From NCBI GenBank assembly GCA_013112555.1, contig JABFGK010000002.1:434001-498000 (forward strand): 64,000 bases of DNA, in the 5' to 3' direction. The notes under the pieces were generated by a model that searched no databases, was not told where the DNA came from, and saw nothing but the letters and a program-made list of their open reading frames with translations. Source of the DNA: Planctomycetota bacterium (GTDB taxonomy: Bacteria; Planctomycetota; Phycisphaerae; Phycisphaerales; UBA5793). The translations under genes were made by a program, and so were the position numbers. Below, in pieces: positions 52,106 to 62,192 of this stretch; position 1 is the first letter of the stretch; every line of letters begins with the position of its first letter.

Positions 52106-54544
52106 TTAGTTCACGGTCGCCTCGACGGCCGTGGACTTCCGACCGGACTGCACGGCCTGCAGCCAGACGGTCTTGCCACTGGCCCCATTGGGAACGGACA
52201 CGATCAACTCAGCCATCCCGGTGCCATCGGCAAAACTCGAGCCGGCCAGATCCGGGGATGTCAGATCAATCACCACGTTCAGCGAGTTGACATAACGGAA
52301 TCCGCGCCCGCGCAGACTGTACACGAAGTACGTTTCCGCGTTGGCGGTCCCGTTCTTGGCGGTCAGGGTTGCATTCTGACCGGAGTTCAGCGGCGGGACG
52401 TCCAGCACCATGCGGTCGCAGAACGATTCGGTGATCATGAAGGCATCAATGGCAGCCTCGGTCGTCGAGTCGTCCGGATTATCAGAGACGAGGAACCGCA
52501 CGTGCATGTCAGCAGACGGTGTGACGAAGTCGCTGACATCGAACGAGTACTCCGTCCAACCGCTGCCGTGGGCGTGCTGGGCCGCAGTGGTCCATGAGTT
52601 CCCGCCGTCGTTTGAGACCTGGACGTCCATCGTGTCGGGGGTTCCGTTCACGGAGTGCATCCAGTAGGCATAGCTGACGATGGCCGTGCCGTCCGACAGG
52701 CCGAACGCGGGCGACATGAGTCGTGTCGGGCCGCCGTCCACATCGCGATAGCCGCCGTTATCAGTCACCCAGCACTTGCCCGAGCCGTCGAAGTCGGCTG
52801 GTGGGGTACCCGGGCCACCGTTTGCATTCGGGACGACACGCGCCCAGAACCCGGTGCTGAGATTCGAGTACGAAATCCGCCAGCCGGTGTCGGTTTCAAA
52901 GTCGTCGGTGAATGCGACGTCATTGCCTTGGGCGGCAAAGGTGGCATACGCACTTGTCGGTGCACCGCTCGGGTCCGTAATCGTCTCGCCGCCGATGGTG
53001 TCGGCACTGAAGTAATAATCGACTGCGGTCAGGCAATCAATGGCCGGGAAGTAGGCATCGTAGGTGTACTGGTTGATGGCCCTCATGGCCACGCTGTTCC
53101 AGCCGGCACCTGTGTTGTAATGCAGCATGCCGGTTCCCGGTGCCGGCTCTTCATCCTGCGGGGTCAGTTCGACACGGATCGCCGTGCTGCCGTCCGGGCT
53201 GATCATGTCCGGCAGGCCGTTCGGGTAGGAGAAGTCGAACGCATGCGAGACCTGTGTAATCGAGTTGAAGACGTTGATTCGGCCATAGCCGAAGGTGTTG
53301 TCAATGCCGGGACTCCCGAGGTCATCACAGTACTGCTTGATCAGTTGCTCGACTTCGTCCGGCGTCAGGCTCGGATTTCGTGACCAGATCAGGCAGGCCA
53401 GGCCGGAGGTGAGCGGGCAGGCAAAGCTCGTGCCGTCAACCGCTCGGTAGTTGCTGTCACCGTTGTAGGCTGTCGTATAGACGCCGACGCCCGGGGCGGT
53501 GAAGTCCACGAATGGCCCGTAGTTTGAGAAGGATGCCTTATTGTCACCGCTGTCGGTGGCGCCGACGACGATGACGTCGTCTGCATCGCGATCGTTGAGT
53601 GTCATGTTCTGGCCGCTGTTGCCGGCTGCCCAGATCATGAGTCCGCCGATGGACTTGATGTAGGTGGCAGTATCTTTGGTTGCCTCATTCATCACGCCCG
53701 AGTAACTCAGGCTGGCGACCTTGCAGCCGTTCTCGATGGCAACCGAGGCAGCATGGTTCAGAATCTCGATGGTCGAGCCGCCGCCGCCACTGTTGGTCAC
53801 ACGCAGCATCCGGTGGCTGAGATCCCAGCACACACCGCTCACGCCGATGCCGTTGTTGCCATTGGCAGCAGCACAGCCGGTTGTTTCCGTGCCGTGACCG
53901 TAGATGTCATTGATCTGGCCGCCTTCCGACTCCCAGAGCTGGTCAACGGCGTTGTACCCCTCGAGGCGGTGCAGCTGGAGGTCTTCATGGGAGACGCGGA
54001 TGCCGGTATCACAGATACCGACCGCGATCTCGGTGGGATCCCCAGTCTCGTAATCCCACCCCAGGCAGGAGTTCAGACGATTCGCATTGTGATGCCACTG
54101 CTGACCCAGCCTCGGATCGTCCGGGCAATCGGTGGGATACACCGCCCAGTTCGGGTGGACATACTTGAACAGCCCGGTCTCGAGCATGGTATCGGCGACC
54201 AGGTTCTCATCCGAGTTCATCGGTACGCTGAACACATAGTAATCGGTCTGCGGGTAATAGTTCGAAATGTCGTAGTTGTCTGACAGGAGCGCCAAGGCAC
54301 GGTCATACTGTACCTGAGCCCGAGACAGGGAAAGCCCCTTTTCCTGCCAGTGTTCGACCGGCCACGGGCGGGCGATCATCGAGCCTGAGAACTCCATGTA
54401 CCCGGGCTGCTCGATATAGCGGACCGGCACATCGGATTCCTGATCAACTTCCCCGAGGCTGACGCCTGCTGTCATGGTGAGGGCACCGGCCAGGCCGGCC
54501 CACAGCATGAGGTGACGGGTCTTTGCTGTAACTGAATTGTGCAT
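52106..54544 (-). CDS. Secreted subtilisin-like serine protease (S8)
   Basis: 812 residues. A signal peptide (about 1-31) and a propeptide-like part (about 32-135) precede the S8 catalytic domain. The triad is Asp179 in VGICDTGIRVSHED, His217 in YGHGTETTG and Ser373 in DGTSFACPLTSG, with the oxyanion Asn309 in WAAGNSGQN. After about residue 440 there are beta-rich accessory parts, including a jelly-roll-like region around VSNDGGNSWTTAAQH and SDFVTPSADMHVRFLVSD. The last 95 residues (from LDVPPLNSGQ) form a sandwich ending ADGTGMAELIVSVPN...LQAVQSGRKS, related to the tails of the FG-GAP proteins. It is probably surface-attached or released. Confidence 0.92.
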   Translation of the reverse strand: MHNSVTAKTRHLMLWAGLAGALTMTAGVSLGEVDQESDVPVRYIEQPGYMEFSGSMIARPWPVEHWQEKGLSLSRAQVQYDRALALLSDNYDISNYYPQTDYYVFSVPMNSDENLVADTMLETGLFKYVHPNWAVYPTDCPDDPRLGQQWHHNANRLNSCLGWDYETGDPTEIAVGICDTGIRVSHEDLQLHRLEGYNAVDQLWESEGGQINDIYGHGTETTGCAAANGNNGIGVSGVCWDLSHRMLRVTNSGGGGSTIEILNHAASVAIENGCKVASLSYSGVMNEATKDTATYIKSIGGLMIWAAGNSGQNMTLNDRDADDVIVVGATDSGDNKASFSNYGPFVDFTAPGVGVYTTAYNGDSNYRAVDGTSFACPLTSGLACLIWSRNPSLTPDEVEQLIKQYCDDLGSPGIDNTFGYGRINVFNSITQVSHAFDFSYPNGLPDMISPDGSTAIRVELTPQDEEPAPGTGMLHYNTGAGWNSVAMRAINQYTYDAYFPAIDCLTAVDYYFSADTIGGETITDPSGAPTSAYATFAAQGNDVAFTDDFETDTGWRISYSNLSTGFWARVVPNANGGPGTPPADFDGSGKCWVTDNGGYRDVDGGPTRLMSPAFGLSDGTAIVSYAYWMHSVNGTPDTMDVQVSNDGGNSWTTAAQHAHGSGWTEYSFDVSDFVTPSADMHVRFLVSDNPDDSTTEAAIDAFMITESFCDRMVLDVPPLNSGQNATLTAKNGTANAETYFVYSLRGRGFRYVNSLNVVIDLTSPDLAGSSFADGTGMAELIVSVPNGASGKTVWLQAVQSGRKSTAVEATVN

Positions 54545-54920
54545 TGCACGATCTCCTGAGTGACAAATGTAACTGGACGATCACGTATCCCGGCGACAAC
54601 GCACCCCGATCGTTCGTGTCGAGTCCGTTGGGAATCTGAATTGCAGGGGCCTGAAGTGGCTTTCTCCCCTTGCACGCCCATAGCCGAGGATGATTCTCAG
54701 CCAGTATACAACATGGCAGCCGAGTCGAATGCCGTAAAACCTGTGATTTGACTGGAAAATACTGAGACGAAGCCTGACCATGCAAGGAACCGACCAGTGG
54801 CATCAGAGAATCTGAAAGACTACGCTCAGACCCGAACATGATCCGATCATTGAGATGGACACGGATACAATGGCAGCGGATGCCGGACGGCCCACGATGA
54901 GGAAGGGGCGATAACAGCCT
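54545..54920. other. Intergenic region with divergent promoters; nothing else seen
   Basis: 376 bases between the subtilase and WalJ-like genes. There is a TATACTGG-like segment on the minus strand near 54700 that could be a -10 box for the subtilase. GGAAGGGG lies before the WalJ-like start. No gene, RNA or repeat is recognised. Confidence 0.4.
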
Positions 54921-55844
54921 ATGTCATCTCGGATTACGCGCATGTCTTTGTGCGTGCTTGGTAGCGGCTCCGGGGGGAACTGCTCGGCACTGGCCTTGTC
55001 TCGAAAAGGCCGGCGCCGACCTGATGTCACGCTGATTGACTGCGGGCTGTCCATCAAACAGACTGCCAAGCGGATGGAGGCAGTCGGCCTGAAACTTGGC
55101 GATGTGAAACAAGTGCTCGTGACGCACTTCGATTCGGATCACTTCAAACAAGTCTGGATCAGACGGGCTGAGCAACGCGACTGGCGCATTCGCTTTCACA
55201 TCAACCACTGGCACCTGGCCAACCGGGCCGGGGCACCGGAAGTCGAGCACGAACCGTTCGATGACGACGGCCCGTTCGAACTCGAGGATGGGTGTGTCGT
55301 GTACCCGATTCGGCTTGATCACGATACGAACGGCACCGTCGGCTACCGCGTCGAGGCCGGCGGGCGACGGCTGGGCTTTGCCACCGACCTCGGGCGCGTG
55401 CCGGACCGCCTGCTCGATGAGTTTGCTAATATCGACCTGCTGGCCCTGGAGAGCAACTACTGCCCGCAGATGCAGATGGACTCGCCTCGGCCGGTCTACC
55501 TGAAACGGCGCATCATGGGTGGGCGAGGGCACTTGTCCAATCAGGAATCGCTGGAAGCCGTCAAACTGATTGCTGATCAGTCTGAGCGACTCGAGCGGAT
55601 CGTGCTTTTGCATCTATCACGGCAATGCAACAGCCCCGGCAAGATTCTTAGCCTGTACGCGCAGTTTCCTGAGTTGTCGCGCAAACTGGTCTTGTCGAAC
55701 CAGGATCGGCCGACCGAATGGGTGCACCTGAAGTGTGAAGGCAACGGCACGGGTCGAGCCGGCGGTCGTCCCGTGGCGACAGGACGGAAGGCGGCACCAG
55801 TCATCGAAGCCGAGCGCGCACAACTCGGTCTGTGGGAGGGGTAG
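54921..55844 (+). CDS. WalJ/YycJ-like MBL-fold hydrolase with altered metal motif
   Basis: 307 residues. It opens SLCVLGSGSGGNCSALAL, as in the YycJ/WalJ branch of MBL-fold proteins. The metal motif reads VTHFDSDHFKQ, that is H-x-D-x-D-H, with Asp where the family has a second His. The later family blocks are present: LGFATDLGRVPD, LLALESNYCPQM, RGHLSNQESLEAVK and LLHLSRQCNSPGKI. WalJ homologues are linked to cell-wall or DNA-related 5'-exonuclease activity. The changed ligand may alter or weaken one metal site. An ATG at 54942 is another possible start. It converges with the FG-GAP array. Confidence 0.8.
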   Translation: MSSRITRMSLCVLGSGSGGNCSALALSRKGRRRPDVTLIDCGLSIKQTAKRMEAVGLKLGDVKQVLVTHFDSDHFKQVWIRRAEQRDWRIRFHINHWHLANRAGAPEVEHEPFDDDGPFELEDGCVVYPIRLDHDTNGTVGYRVEAGGRRLGFATDLGRVPDRLLDEFANIDLLALESNYCPQMQMDSPRPVYLKRRIMGGRGHLSNQESLEAVKLIADQSERLERIVLLHLSRQCNSPGKILSLYAQFPELSRKLVLSNQDRPTEWVHLKCEGNGTGRAGGRPVATGRKAAPVIEAERAQLGLWEG

Positions 55845-55866
55845 GCGCGTCGGTCCGTGTGTGTGC

Positions 55867-57417
55867 TTATTCGATATGAACGACGTTTGACGTCTCGCAG
55901 GTGGTGACGTCGACGGCCTGAACATAAACACGACCACATGCAATGGCGGGGACCTTGACATCGAGCCGGCCCGTACCATTCTCATCAGCCACTCCGACAC
56001 TTGCAAGTTTCGTGGTCTTGTTCAACCCGAGGGTGAGGCCGGCGCACTGGTATCCAGGGGGGATTTCGAAGGAACCTTCGCCGTCGGCATAGAGGTATGC
56101 AATCCTCGCGCCAGGGGTGGCACTTTCAACCTTGAATCGCATTTGGCCCGGGCAAGACCCGAGTGTTGTCAGAGACGGGGGGGTGCAGTTGAGATCAAAG
56201 ACGTAGGCAGCCCCGGTGCGCACGCCCTGTTCATTCTCATCTCGATACGCCCCGACAACAAGCGTCTCACCTTCCAATGCGAGTGCGGACCCGAAGTATG
56301 TATAGAGTTCCATACTCGGTCCTGGTACGCTGGTCTCCTCAATGCACTGCTGCCCGTCGAGTCGGTAGGCAACGGCGAGACCGGTTGATCGTTCATGATC
56401 CGGCCCGCCTGTGATGCACATGCTCTCAGACATCGCAACCGCTGTTCCCAGGGAATCCTTGCTGAAACCGTCGCTGATCATGATATCACATTGCATCGTC
56501 CAGTCGGACCCGTCCCAGCGATAGATGTAGGTATGTCCCTTGTCGTTCCCGTAGTAATATCGCGGTGCACCAATGGCCAAGAGATCACCGGACATCGAGA
56601 CGGCCGACCCGAAGAGGCTGTTTTCCATGCCGCCGGGTTCAAGAATTCTGGCCTCCTGAACCCATTGACTCCCGTCCCAACCAAAGACATACACCGCGCC
56701 CGAGCGCACGCCACGGTCGTCACAATGCGGTGCACCGATAGCCAGCCGTGTCTGTGACAGCGAGATCGCAGAGCCGAACAGATCGCCGCTTTTCGTATCC
56801 GTTCCCTGAACCGTTGCCTGTCGGTCCCATCGCTGATCCTGTACGTGCAGTACCGTGACGGCGCTGCCGCCCGGCTCGTCATCCAGCCCGAGCGCGCCGA
56901 TCGCTGCCTGCGTGCCGTACATACTGATTGGATGGCCGAAGCGTCTGTGTGCCTTGTCCTCCTCTGCATGCAGCACCTGCCGCAGGGACCACTCATTGCC
57001 TTCCCAGTAGAACGCACAGGCACCACCGGAATCCGGGACCATTGTGTTACGCTCGGGGGCCCCTACCAGCGCCCACCTGTCGGAGACCGACACACTCAGG
57101 GCATACTCCTGCTCCTGAATGGTCGCGCGATCGAGCATGGCTTCCTGGATCCACCCTTCACCTGTGCGCCGGTAGACATAGGCGCATCCGTGATCTTCAT
57201 ACGGTGCGTCTGCATTCGAAGCCCCAACAACAAGAAGGTCGCCGGATATCGAAACGGCACATCCAAAGTTATCGCCATGGGCACCGTTGGACGCCAGGAG
57301 CCGCTGTACCAGCACGGGTTCACAGGTTTGGGCGACGGCCGTCGACCCGGGCGTCAACATGAGTCCACCTGCCAGCCCCAGGATCAGGACCCATGAAAGA
57401 GCGAGATGATATTTCAT
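55867..57417 (-). CDS. Secreted FG-GAP repeat protein, tandem paralogue 5
   Basis: 516 residues from ATG 57417 (AAGGTAG upstream). Signal peptide MKYHLALSWVLILGLAGGL, cleavage near VAQ, then CEP. Seven FG-GAP-like repeats follow, each about 50-55 residues, of the pattern D-x-FG-x-(S/A)-(V/I)-SG-(D)-hydrophobic-VGAP, with Y-V-F/Y and W strands; a seven-bladed propeller is likely. The tail (from LGSCPGQMRF) has cysteines in GSCPG, YQCAG, IACGRVYVQ and TTCETSN. Its stop is at the 3' end of the five-gene array, and it is most similar to paralogue 1 in the tail. Confidence 0.87.
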   Translation of the reverse strand: MKYHLALSWVLILGLAGGLMLTPGSTAVAQTCEPVLVQRLLASNGAHGDNFGCAVSISGDLLVVGASNADAPYEDHGCAYVYRRTGEGWIQEAMLDRATIQEQEYALSVSVSDRWALVGAPERNTMVPDSGGACAFYWEGNEWSLRQVLHAEEDKAHRRFGHPISMYGTQAAIGALGLDDEPGGSAVTVLHVQDQRWDRQATVQGTDTKSGDLFGSAISLSQTRLAIGAPHCDDRGVRSGAVYVFGWDGSQWVQEARILEPGGMENSLFGSAVSMSGDLLAIGAPRYYYGNDKGHTYIYRWDGSDWTMQCDIMISDGFSKDSLGTAVAMSESMCITGGPDHERSTGLAVAYRLDGQQCIEETSVPGPSMELYTYFGSALALEGETLVVGAYRDENEQGVRTGAAYVFDLNCTPPSLTTLGSCPGQMRFKVESATPGARIAYLYADGEGSFEIPPGYQCAGLTLGLNKTTKLASVGVADENGTGRLDVKVPAIACGRVYVQAVDVTTCETSNVVHIE

Positions 57418-57444
57418 GATCTCTACCTTACTCATGCGCGTGTG

Positions 57445-58968
57445 CTACTCAATCCGCACGATGTTCGATGTTACACAGGTCGAGAAGTCGACCAGCTGCA
57501 GATACCCCCCACAGGCGGAGGATGGCATCGACCCAGTCAGGACGCCATCGCCGGCTTCATCGGACCAGATCAATGATGAGATCACCCGCACCTGGTGAGC
57601 CCCCAGCGCGAGTACTGTGCCGGCGCACGGATTCCCGTCCGGGATTGTGAGCGCCCCTCGCGCGGGGGCATAGAGAAGCGCCACGCGCCCGGCAGGGGTA
57701 GCACATTGCCACCAAATCCTGATGTCCGTGCTGAAGCCGCAGGGCGACGACGTCATCAGGAACGGCCCGTCATGTTGAGCGAGAATGTACGCCAGGTTCT
57801 TATACCACGGATCTTCAAGCAAGCGCGCTGATGCCATCACGTGTCTGCCGTCCGTGGCCAGAGTCGCCCCAAAGTCGTCGTAGGAACACAGCCCGGAGCG
57901 CGGCCCTATCTTGGCCACCTCGCGCCACCATTGTCCCCGCAGTTCATATTGATACAGGACACCCTCGTCGTAGTCGTTCTCTGCCATCTCCTTCGGCGCA
58001 CCGATCACGAGCGACTGCCCGGATATGTCAACGGATGACCCGAAGCTGATACGTGCTCCATTCGCATTGGGGCGTATCTTCGCCTGTCCGACCCATTCTG
58101 TTTCACTGCGGACGCCAACATAGACGGACCCGGATGGACTATCACCCCTGGACCCGACAGCGATCAGGTTCTCTGAAATTGCAACGCTGCACCCGAACTT
58201 GTCTTGAGCCTGAAGATCACCAGGCAGGAACTTGGACTCCTCGAGCCACTGCCCACTCTCGTACCGAAAGATGTAGGCTGCTCCGGCGTCGTACAGGTTC
58301 AAACGCTTCATGTAAGCGCCGACGATGATATAATCGCCGCTTACATCAACGGCATCCCCGAAGAAATCCCGCTCCTCGGCGTCCGATGCGTACAGTTTCG
58401 CCTCCTCCTCCCACTGTGAGCCGTTCCACCGAAACACGTACACGGCACCGCTGGAATCGCCAAAGGTCTCATCGTCGGGTACGCCACAGACAACCACATC
58501 GCCGGAGACTGCCATCGAGCGAACGGTCGGCTGGGCATCTGAAAAGGAGAGCCTCTCCACATCAACCCACCCTACCTCGGATCGCTCGAATACATAGACC
58601 CCCCCGGCCCCTGAAATAAGCAGTCTATCGTCTGCCATCGCGACGCTCATGCCGAAGTTCCCGTATGGCGCCCCGTCCGGCGTCAGCAAACGAGACTCCT
58701 CCACCCATCTCGCTCCCTGTCGGTGATACACATAAGCGCATCCGGTATCAAGGTAAAACCCTCGGGCCGTGGGAGCACCAACGACCGCATAATCTCCATC
58801 CAGGCAAATCGATTCGCCATAGCCGATGCCGTCCTCTGTGTCTTGCTGCTGCAGCACCGCCACCTCAACTGCAGCGCACTCCTGGTACGCCATTGTCCCA
58901 GGCGACATCACGAGCACCGTACCCACAGCAAGCATAATGAATCGGGATCGTCCCACTGTACGGTCCAT
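57445..58968 (-). CDS. Secreted FG-GAP repeat protein, tandem paralogue 4
   Basis: 507 residues from ATG 58968 (GAGGTGGAGT upstream; a GTG at 58980 would add four). Signal peptide RTVGRSRFIMLAVGTVLVM, cleavage near MAY. Seven repeats with blocks such as GNFGMSVAMADDRLLISGA, RDFFGDAVDVSGDYIIVGA and ISFGSSVDISGQSLVIGAP. The tail shares with paralogue 3 the block LTIPDGNPCAGT, a serine-containing SLIWSDEAGDG, and CGGYLQLVDFSTC. An extra Cys pair (SPCGF, WWQCATP) is present. It lies 27 bp before the start of paralogue 5. Confidence 0.87.
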   Translation of the reverse strand: MDRTVGRSRFIMLAVGTVLVMSPGTMAYQECAAVEVAVLQQQDTEDGIGYGESICLDGDYAVVGAPTARGFYLDTGCAYVYHRQGARWVEESRLLTPDGAPYGNFGMSVAMADDRLLISGAGGVYVFERSEVGWVDVERLSFSDAQPTVRSMAVSGDVVVCGVPDDETFGDSSGAVYVFRWNGSQWEEEAKLYASDAEERDFFGDAVDVSGDYIIVGAYMKRLNLYDAGAAYIFRYESGQWLEESKFLPGDLQAQDKFGCSVAISENLIAVGSRGDSPSGSVYVGVRSETEWVGQAKIRPNANGARISFGSSVDISGQSLVIGAPKEMAENDYDEGVLYQYELRGQWWREVAKIGPRSGLCSYDDFGATLATDGRHVMASARLLEDPWYKNLAYILAQHDGPFLMTSSPCGFSTDIRIWWQCATPAGRVALLYAPARGALTIPDGNPCAGTVLALGAHQVRVISSLIWSDEAGDGVLTGSMPSSACGGYLQLVDFSTCVTSNIVRIE

Positions 58969-58976
58969 ACTCCACC

Positions 58977-60524
58977 TCACTTAAGTGGCGTCAGGTTTGA
59001 GACCTCACATGTTGTCACGTCGATCAGTTGCAGGTATCCGCCACACGCCCCCTCGGGCAGTGTGCCCACCATCGATCCGTTGCCGTGTGAGTCGGACCAG
59101 AGCAGTGCTGATATGACCACCACACGCGGCCCGCCAAGCTGCAGTTGTGTGCCGGCACAGGCATTGCCGTCTGGAATCGTCAGTTCCCCGTGATTCGAGC
59201 CATAGATGAGGGCCACCCGGCCCCCCGGAGTCGTGCAGCTCCACTTGATTGTCATGGGGCCGCCGCCGGGACACTCGTGCTGGGCAACCAGGATCGGCGA
59301 ATCGGCAACTCGAAAGACCCAGGCAGACGGTCCGAACGGTCTGATGTACTCAGTGTTTGCACCGATCAGTATCGTGTGTCCTGAAAGAGCAACTGCCAGA
59401 CCAAACTGGTCCTCGTCATAGCGTTCCCATGCTTCGATCCTGTATGCTTCGCTCCACTGTGATCCGGTATTCTGATAGATATATACAGCACCGGCCGCGT
59501 ACTCTGATGAGTAGATTGCAGGAGCGCCGACAATGATCGTGTCCCCACTGATAGCAACTGCATGTCCAAAGAGACCGCCTTCCTCACCATCTGAAGCCTC
59601 TAACTGAGTATCCTCGACCCACGCTGAGCCGGTCCATTCATAGGTGTACGCAACGCCGGAGTATCGGTTATGGCCATCCCCCTCGGGCATGCCCACAACC
59701 GCGCGGTTCCCATGCATCGCCACGGCGTGCCCGAACTCATCACCCCAGGATCCATCCGGGGCGGGCACTCTCTGGTCAAGATACCAGTAGTGGCCGTCAT
59801 AACGAAACACATAGACAGCCCCCGAGTTGCCGGAAGCGCCAACCATGATCATATTGTCGGCGACCGCCACACTCCTTCCGAAAAAATCCTTCTCCAGGAC
59901 ATCTGGAAAGAGTAGTTTCGCATCAGTGATCCACTGTGCCCCATCCCACCGGAATACATAGGCCGAGCCGGACCACTGTCCATTCTGATCATCGTACGGA
60001 GCACCAACCACAATCACATCGTCATCAACAGCAAGCGACGACGAGAAGTACTGGCCCTCGTGGCCGTCGAATGCGTACAACTTCGCCTCCTCGTCCCACG
60101 TGGTACCGTTCCAGCGGAACACGTAGACAGCGCCGGCATCAGCCCAGCGCCCGTCGCTCTTACTTGCTCCTACGATGAGAAGATCATTCGATACAGCAAT
60201 GGATCGCCCAAAGCCGTCCCCTGCTTCGCCATCAGATGCTCGCAACTTGTCCTCGAGCACCCAACGAGTACCGGATCTGCGAAAGAGGAAAACGGCCCCT
60301 GTTTTCTCATCGTGCCGGTTCGGGTATCCCGGGTCTCCCACCAGACACATGTCGCCCCAGAGCGCAACGGAGCACCCGAACTCAGAATACTTGACCTCGT
60401 AATCCGGCTGTAACAGCGCCACACCTGACGGCTCACACTCCTGAGCGGGTGCCGTCGCCGTGGCCATGCACACCAGTCCAATTGCCGACACGGCACTGCC
60501 GATGCGAACACGCTTCCATCGCAT
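58977..60524 (-). CDS. Secreted FG-GAP repeat protein, tandem paralogue 3
   Basis: 515 residues from ATG 60524, with GGAGAGGGG upstream. Signal peptide RWKRVRIGSAVSAIGLVCMA, cleavage near APA, then QECEPSGVALLQ. Seven repeats, for example GDGFGRSIAVSNDLLIVGA, GQYFSSSLAVDDDVIVVGAPYDDQNG and GGLFGHAVAISGDTIIVGAP. The tail (from HECPGG) has IKWSCTTPGGRVALIYG, LTIPDGNACAGT and ACGGYLQLIDVTTCEVSN. The stop codon lies 8 bp upstream of the start of paralogue 4, so the two are translationally close. Confidence 0.88.
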   Translation of the reverse strand: MRWKRVRIGSAVSAIGLVCMATATAPAQECEPSGVALLQPDYEVKYSEFGCSVALWGDMCLVGDPGYPNRHDEKTGAVFLFRRSGTRWVLEDKLRASDGEAGDGFGRSIAVSNDLLIVGASKSDGRWADAGAVYVFRWNGTTWDEEAKLYAFDGHEGQYFSSSLAVDDDVIVVGAPYDDQNGQWSGSAYVFRWDGAQWITDAKLLFPDVLEKDFFGRSVAVADNMIMVGASGNSGAVYVFRYDGHYWYLDQRVPAPDGSWGDEFGHAVAMHGNRAVVGMPEGDGHNRYSGVAYTYEWTGSAWVEDTQLEASDGEEGGLFGHAVAISGDTIIVGAPAIYSSEYAAGAVYIYQNTGSQWSEAYRIEAWERYDEDQFGLAVALSGHTILIGANTEYIRPFGPSAWVFRVADSPILVAQHECPGGGPMTIKWSCTTPGGRVALIYGSNHGELTIPDGNACAGTQLQLGGPRVVVISALLWSDSHGNGSMVGTLPEGACGGYLQLIDVTTCEVSNLTPLK

Positions 60525-60546
60525 GGCTTGATCCCCTCTCCTGTGA

Positions 60547-62145
60547 TTACTCGACGAGTATCACGTTTGACGTCTCGCAGGTACTCACATCAATCACCTG
60601 CATATAAGAACTCCCGCACGCTTTGCCGGGCACTCGTACCCGAAGGATAGCAGACCCTGTGCCGTCTGCACGCTCGACACCGGCCAGCACGCTCGTCCTG
60701 TTGAGCGCGAGTGCTATCCCGGCACAGGGATTCCCCTGCGGGATGGTCACCGCTCCTCGATCCTCGGCATAGACATACCCAATGCGCCCGCCGGCTGTGG
60801 CATTGGTCACAACGCACTTTATCGTACCGGGGCACGAGCCGAACAACTCAAGCCGCAGGGCCTGCGAACATGGGATATCGAACATGGTGGCCGAGCCGGC
60901 ATTGGTGATCTCATTAACATCATCACCGAGCGCGCCAATGACAGCCACGCGCCCGCTCAGTGCGACGGCACAGCCGAAGCGATCGTCAGCCGCACCATCG
61001 GCAGCCGTCACGACGGCGCTTTGTGCCCATGCTCCATCAACCAGTTCAAACACATAGGCTGCCCCGGAGTCCGTCGCCGGCGCATCGGCCTGCCACGCTC
61101 CCACGATGGCCACGCCTCCCTCGACCGTACAAGACGTGCCGAAGCCGTCAAGGTCTGCCCCGTCGGACGCAGTGAGTTTGGTTGTTTGTTGCCACTGTCC
61201 TTCGACCACCTCAAAGACGTAGACAGCCCCGGCATCGTACCCGCGCTCGTCGTTCCCGCCGGCACCAACAAGAATGATCGATGCACCATCGGATGCAACG
61301 GAGCAGCCGAAGCAATCAAGCGATGCACCATCTGCAGCGCTCAGCGTTGAGACTTCATTCCATGCATAGCCGATCCGTTCAAACACATAAGCCGATCCGG
61401 ACGCGATAACCTTTCCGGTGCCGTTCGTGGCTCCGACCACAATCACATCATCTGCGATGGTGACGGCCGCCCCGAACCAGGCACCATCCATCCTATCAGA
61501 GGCCGTGAACTTCAGTGTTTGAATCCAGGTGCCGCCGACACGATCGAAGAGATAGACCGCGCCGGCATTCGTCCCGGCATCGTCATCGTAGATGGCCCCC
61601 ACAATGACGGTTGAGCCGCTGACTGAAACCGAGAAGCCGAACAGGTCACCGGCCGATCCGTCCTCGGCTGCAAGTTTTGCAACCTCCACCCACTCGCTTC
61701 CGATTCGTTCGAACACATAGGCCGAGCCGGAGTTGTCACCACGGTCGTCATCCAGGTAGGCCCCGATGACTGCGATGTTGCCATCAACGGCAACCGAACA
61801 CCCGAACCGATCGTCAGCGGCCCCGTCCGAGGGCCACAACGTGGCAACCGGCGTCCACAGACCGGACACGAATTCAATGACATTGGCAGCCCCGCAATCA
61901 GCGCCGAGTTCATCGTTTCCCGGGATGCCGATGACGGCTCGATCCCCGCTGATGGAGACCGATGTACCATAGTTGTCATAACTCACGGCCTCGGGGTCAT
62001 ACAGCGTGGCCAGTTGCTGCGGATTGCACTCCTGCGCGCTGCTGCCGGCGGTGACGATCAGGCAGTACAGCACCGAGCCTGCTGCGAGACCCGCTGTTGA
62101 GGGTTGGCATAGCAGTGGTACGCACGTTGGAAACGTTGGTCGCAC
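60547..62145 (-). CDS. Secreted FG-GAP repeat protein, tandem paralogue 2
   Basis: 532 residues from a GTG at 62145 with AGGAGG upstream. The nearby ATG at 62150 is out of frame. The leader is long; its hydrophobic part (AGSVLYCLIVTAGSSAQ) ends before ECNPQQLATLYD. Seven highly regular repeats, each with AADGAxDDxFGCSVA and DDxGxxxGSAYVFERIGxxW, are the most uniform in the array. The tail has FGSCPGTIKC, GNPCAGIALALN, GKACGSSYMQVIDVSTCETSN. It lies 47 bp from paralogue 1 and 22 bp from paralogue 3. Confidence 0.88.
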   Translation of the reverse strand: MRPTFPTCVPLLCQPSTAGLAAGSVLYCLIVTAGSSAQECNPQQLATLYDPEAVSYDNYGTSVSISGDRAVIGIPGNDELGADCGAANVIEFVSGLWTPVATLWPSDGAADDRFGCSVAVDGNIAVIGAYLDDDRGDNSGSAYVFERIGSEWVEVAKLAAEDGSAGDLFGFSVSVSGSTVIVGAIYDDDAGTNAGAVYLFDRVGGTWIQTLKFTASDRMDGAWFGAAVTIADDVIVVGATNGTGKVIASGSAYVFERIGYAWNEVSTLSAADGASLDCFGCSVASDGASIILVGAGGNDERGYDAGAVYVFEVVEGQWQQTTKLTASDGADLDGFGTSCTVEGGVAIVGAWQADAPATDSGAAYVFELVDGAWAQSAVVTAADGAADDRFGCAVALSGRVAVIGALGDDVNEITNAGSATMFDIPCSQALRLELFGSCPGTIKCVVTNATAGGRIGYVYAEDRGAVTIPQGNPCAGIALALNRTSVLAGVERADGTGSAILRVRVPGKACGSSYMQVIDVSTCETSNVILVE

Positions 62146-62192
62146 GTCATGACCCTCCTAACTTGAATATGTTCGCAGAGTATCTGAGGTCG

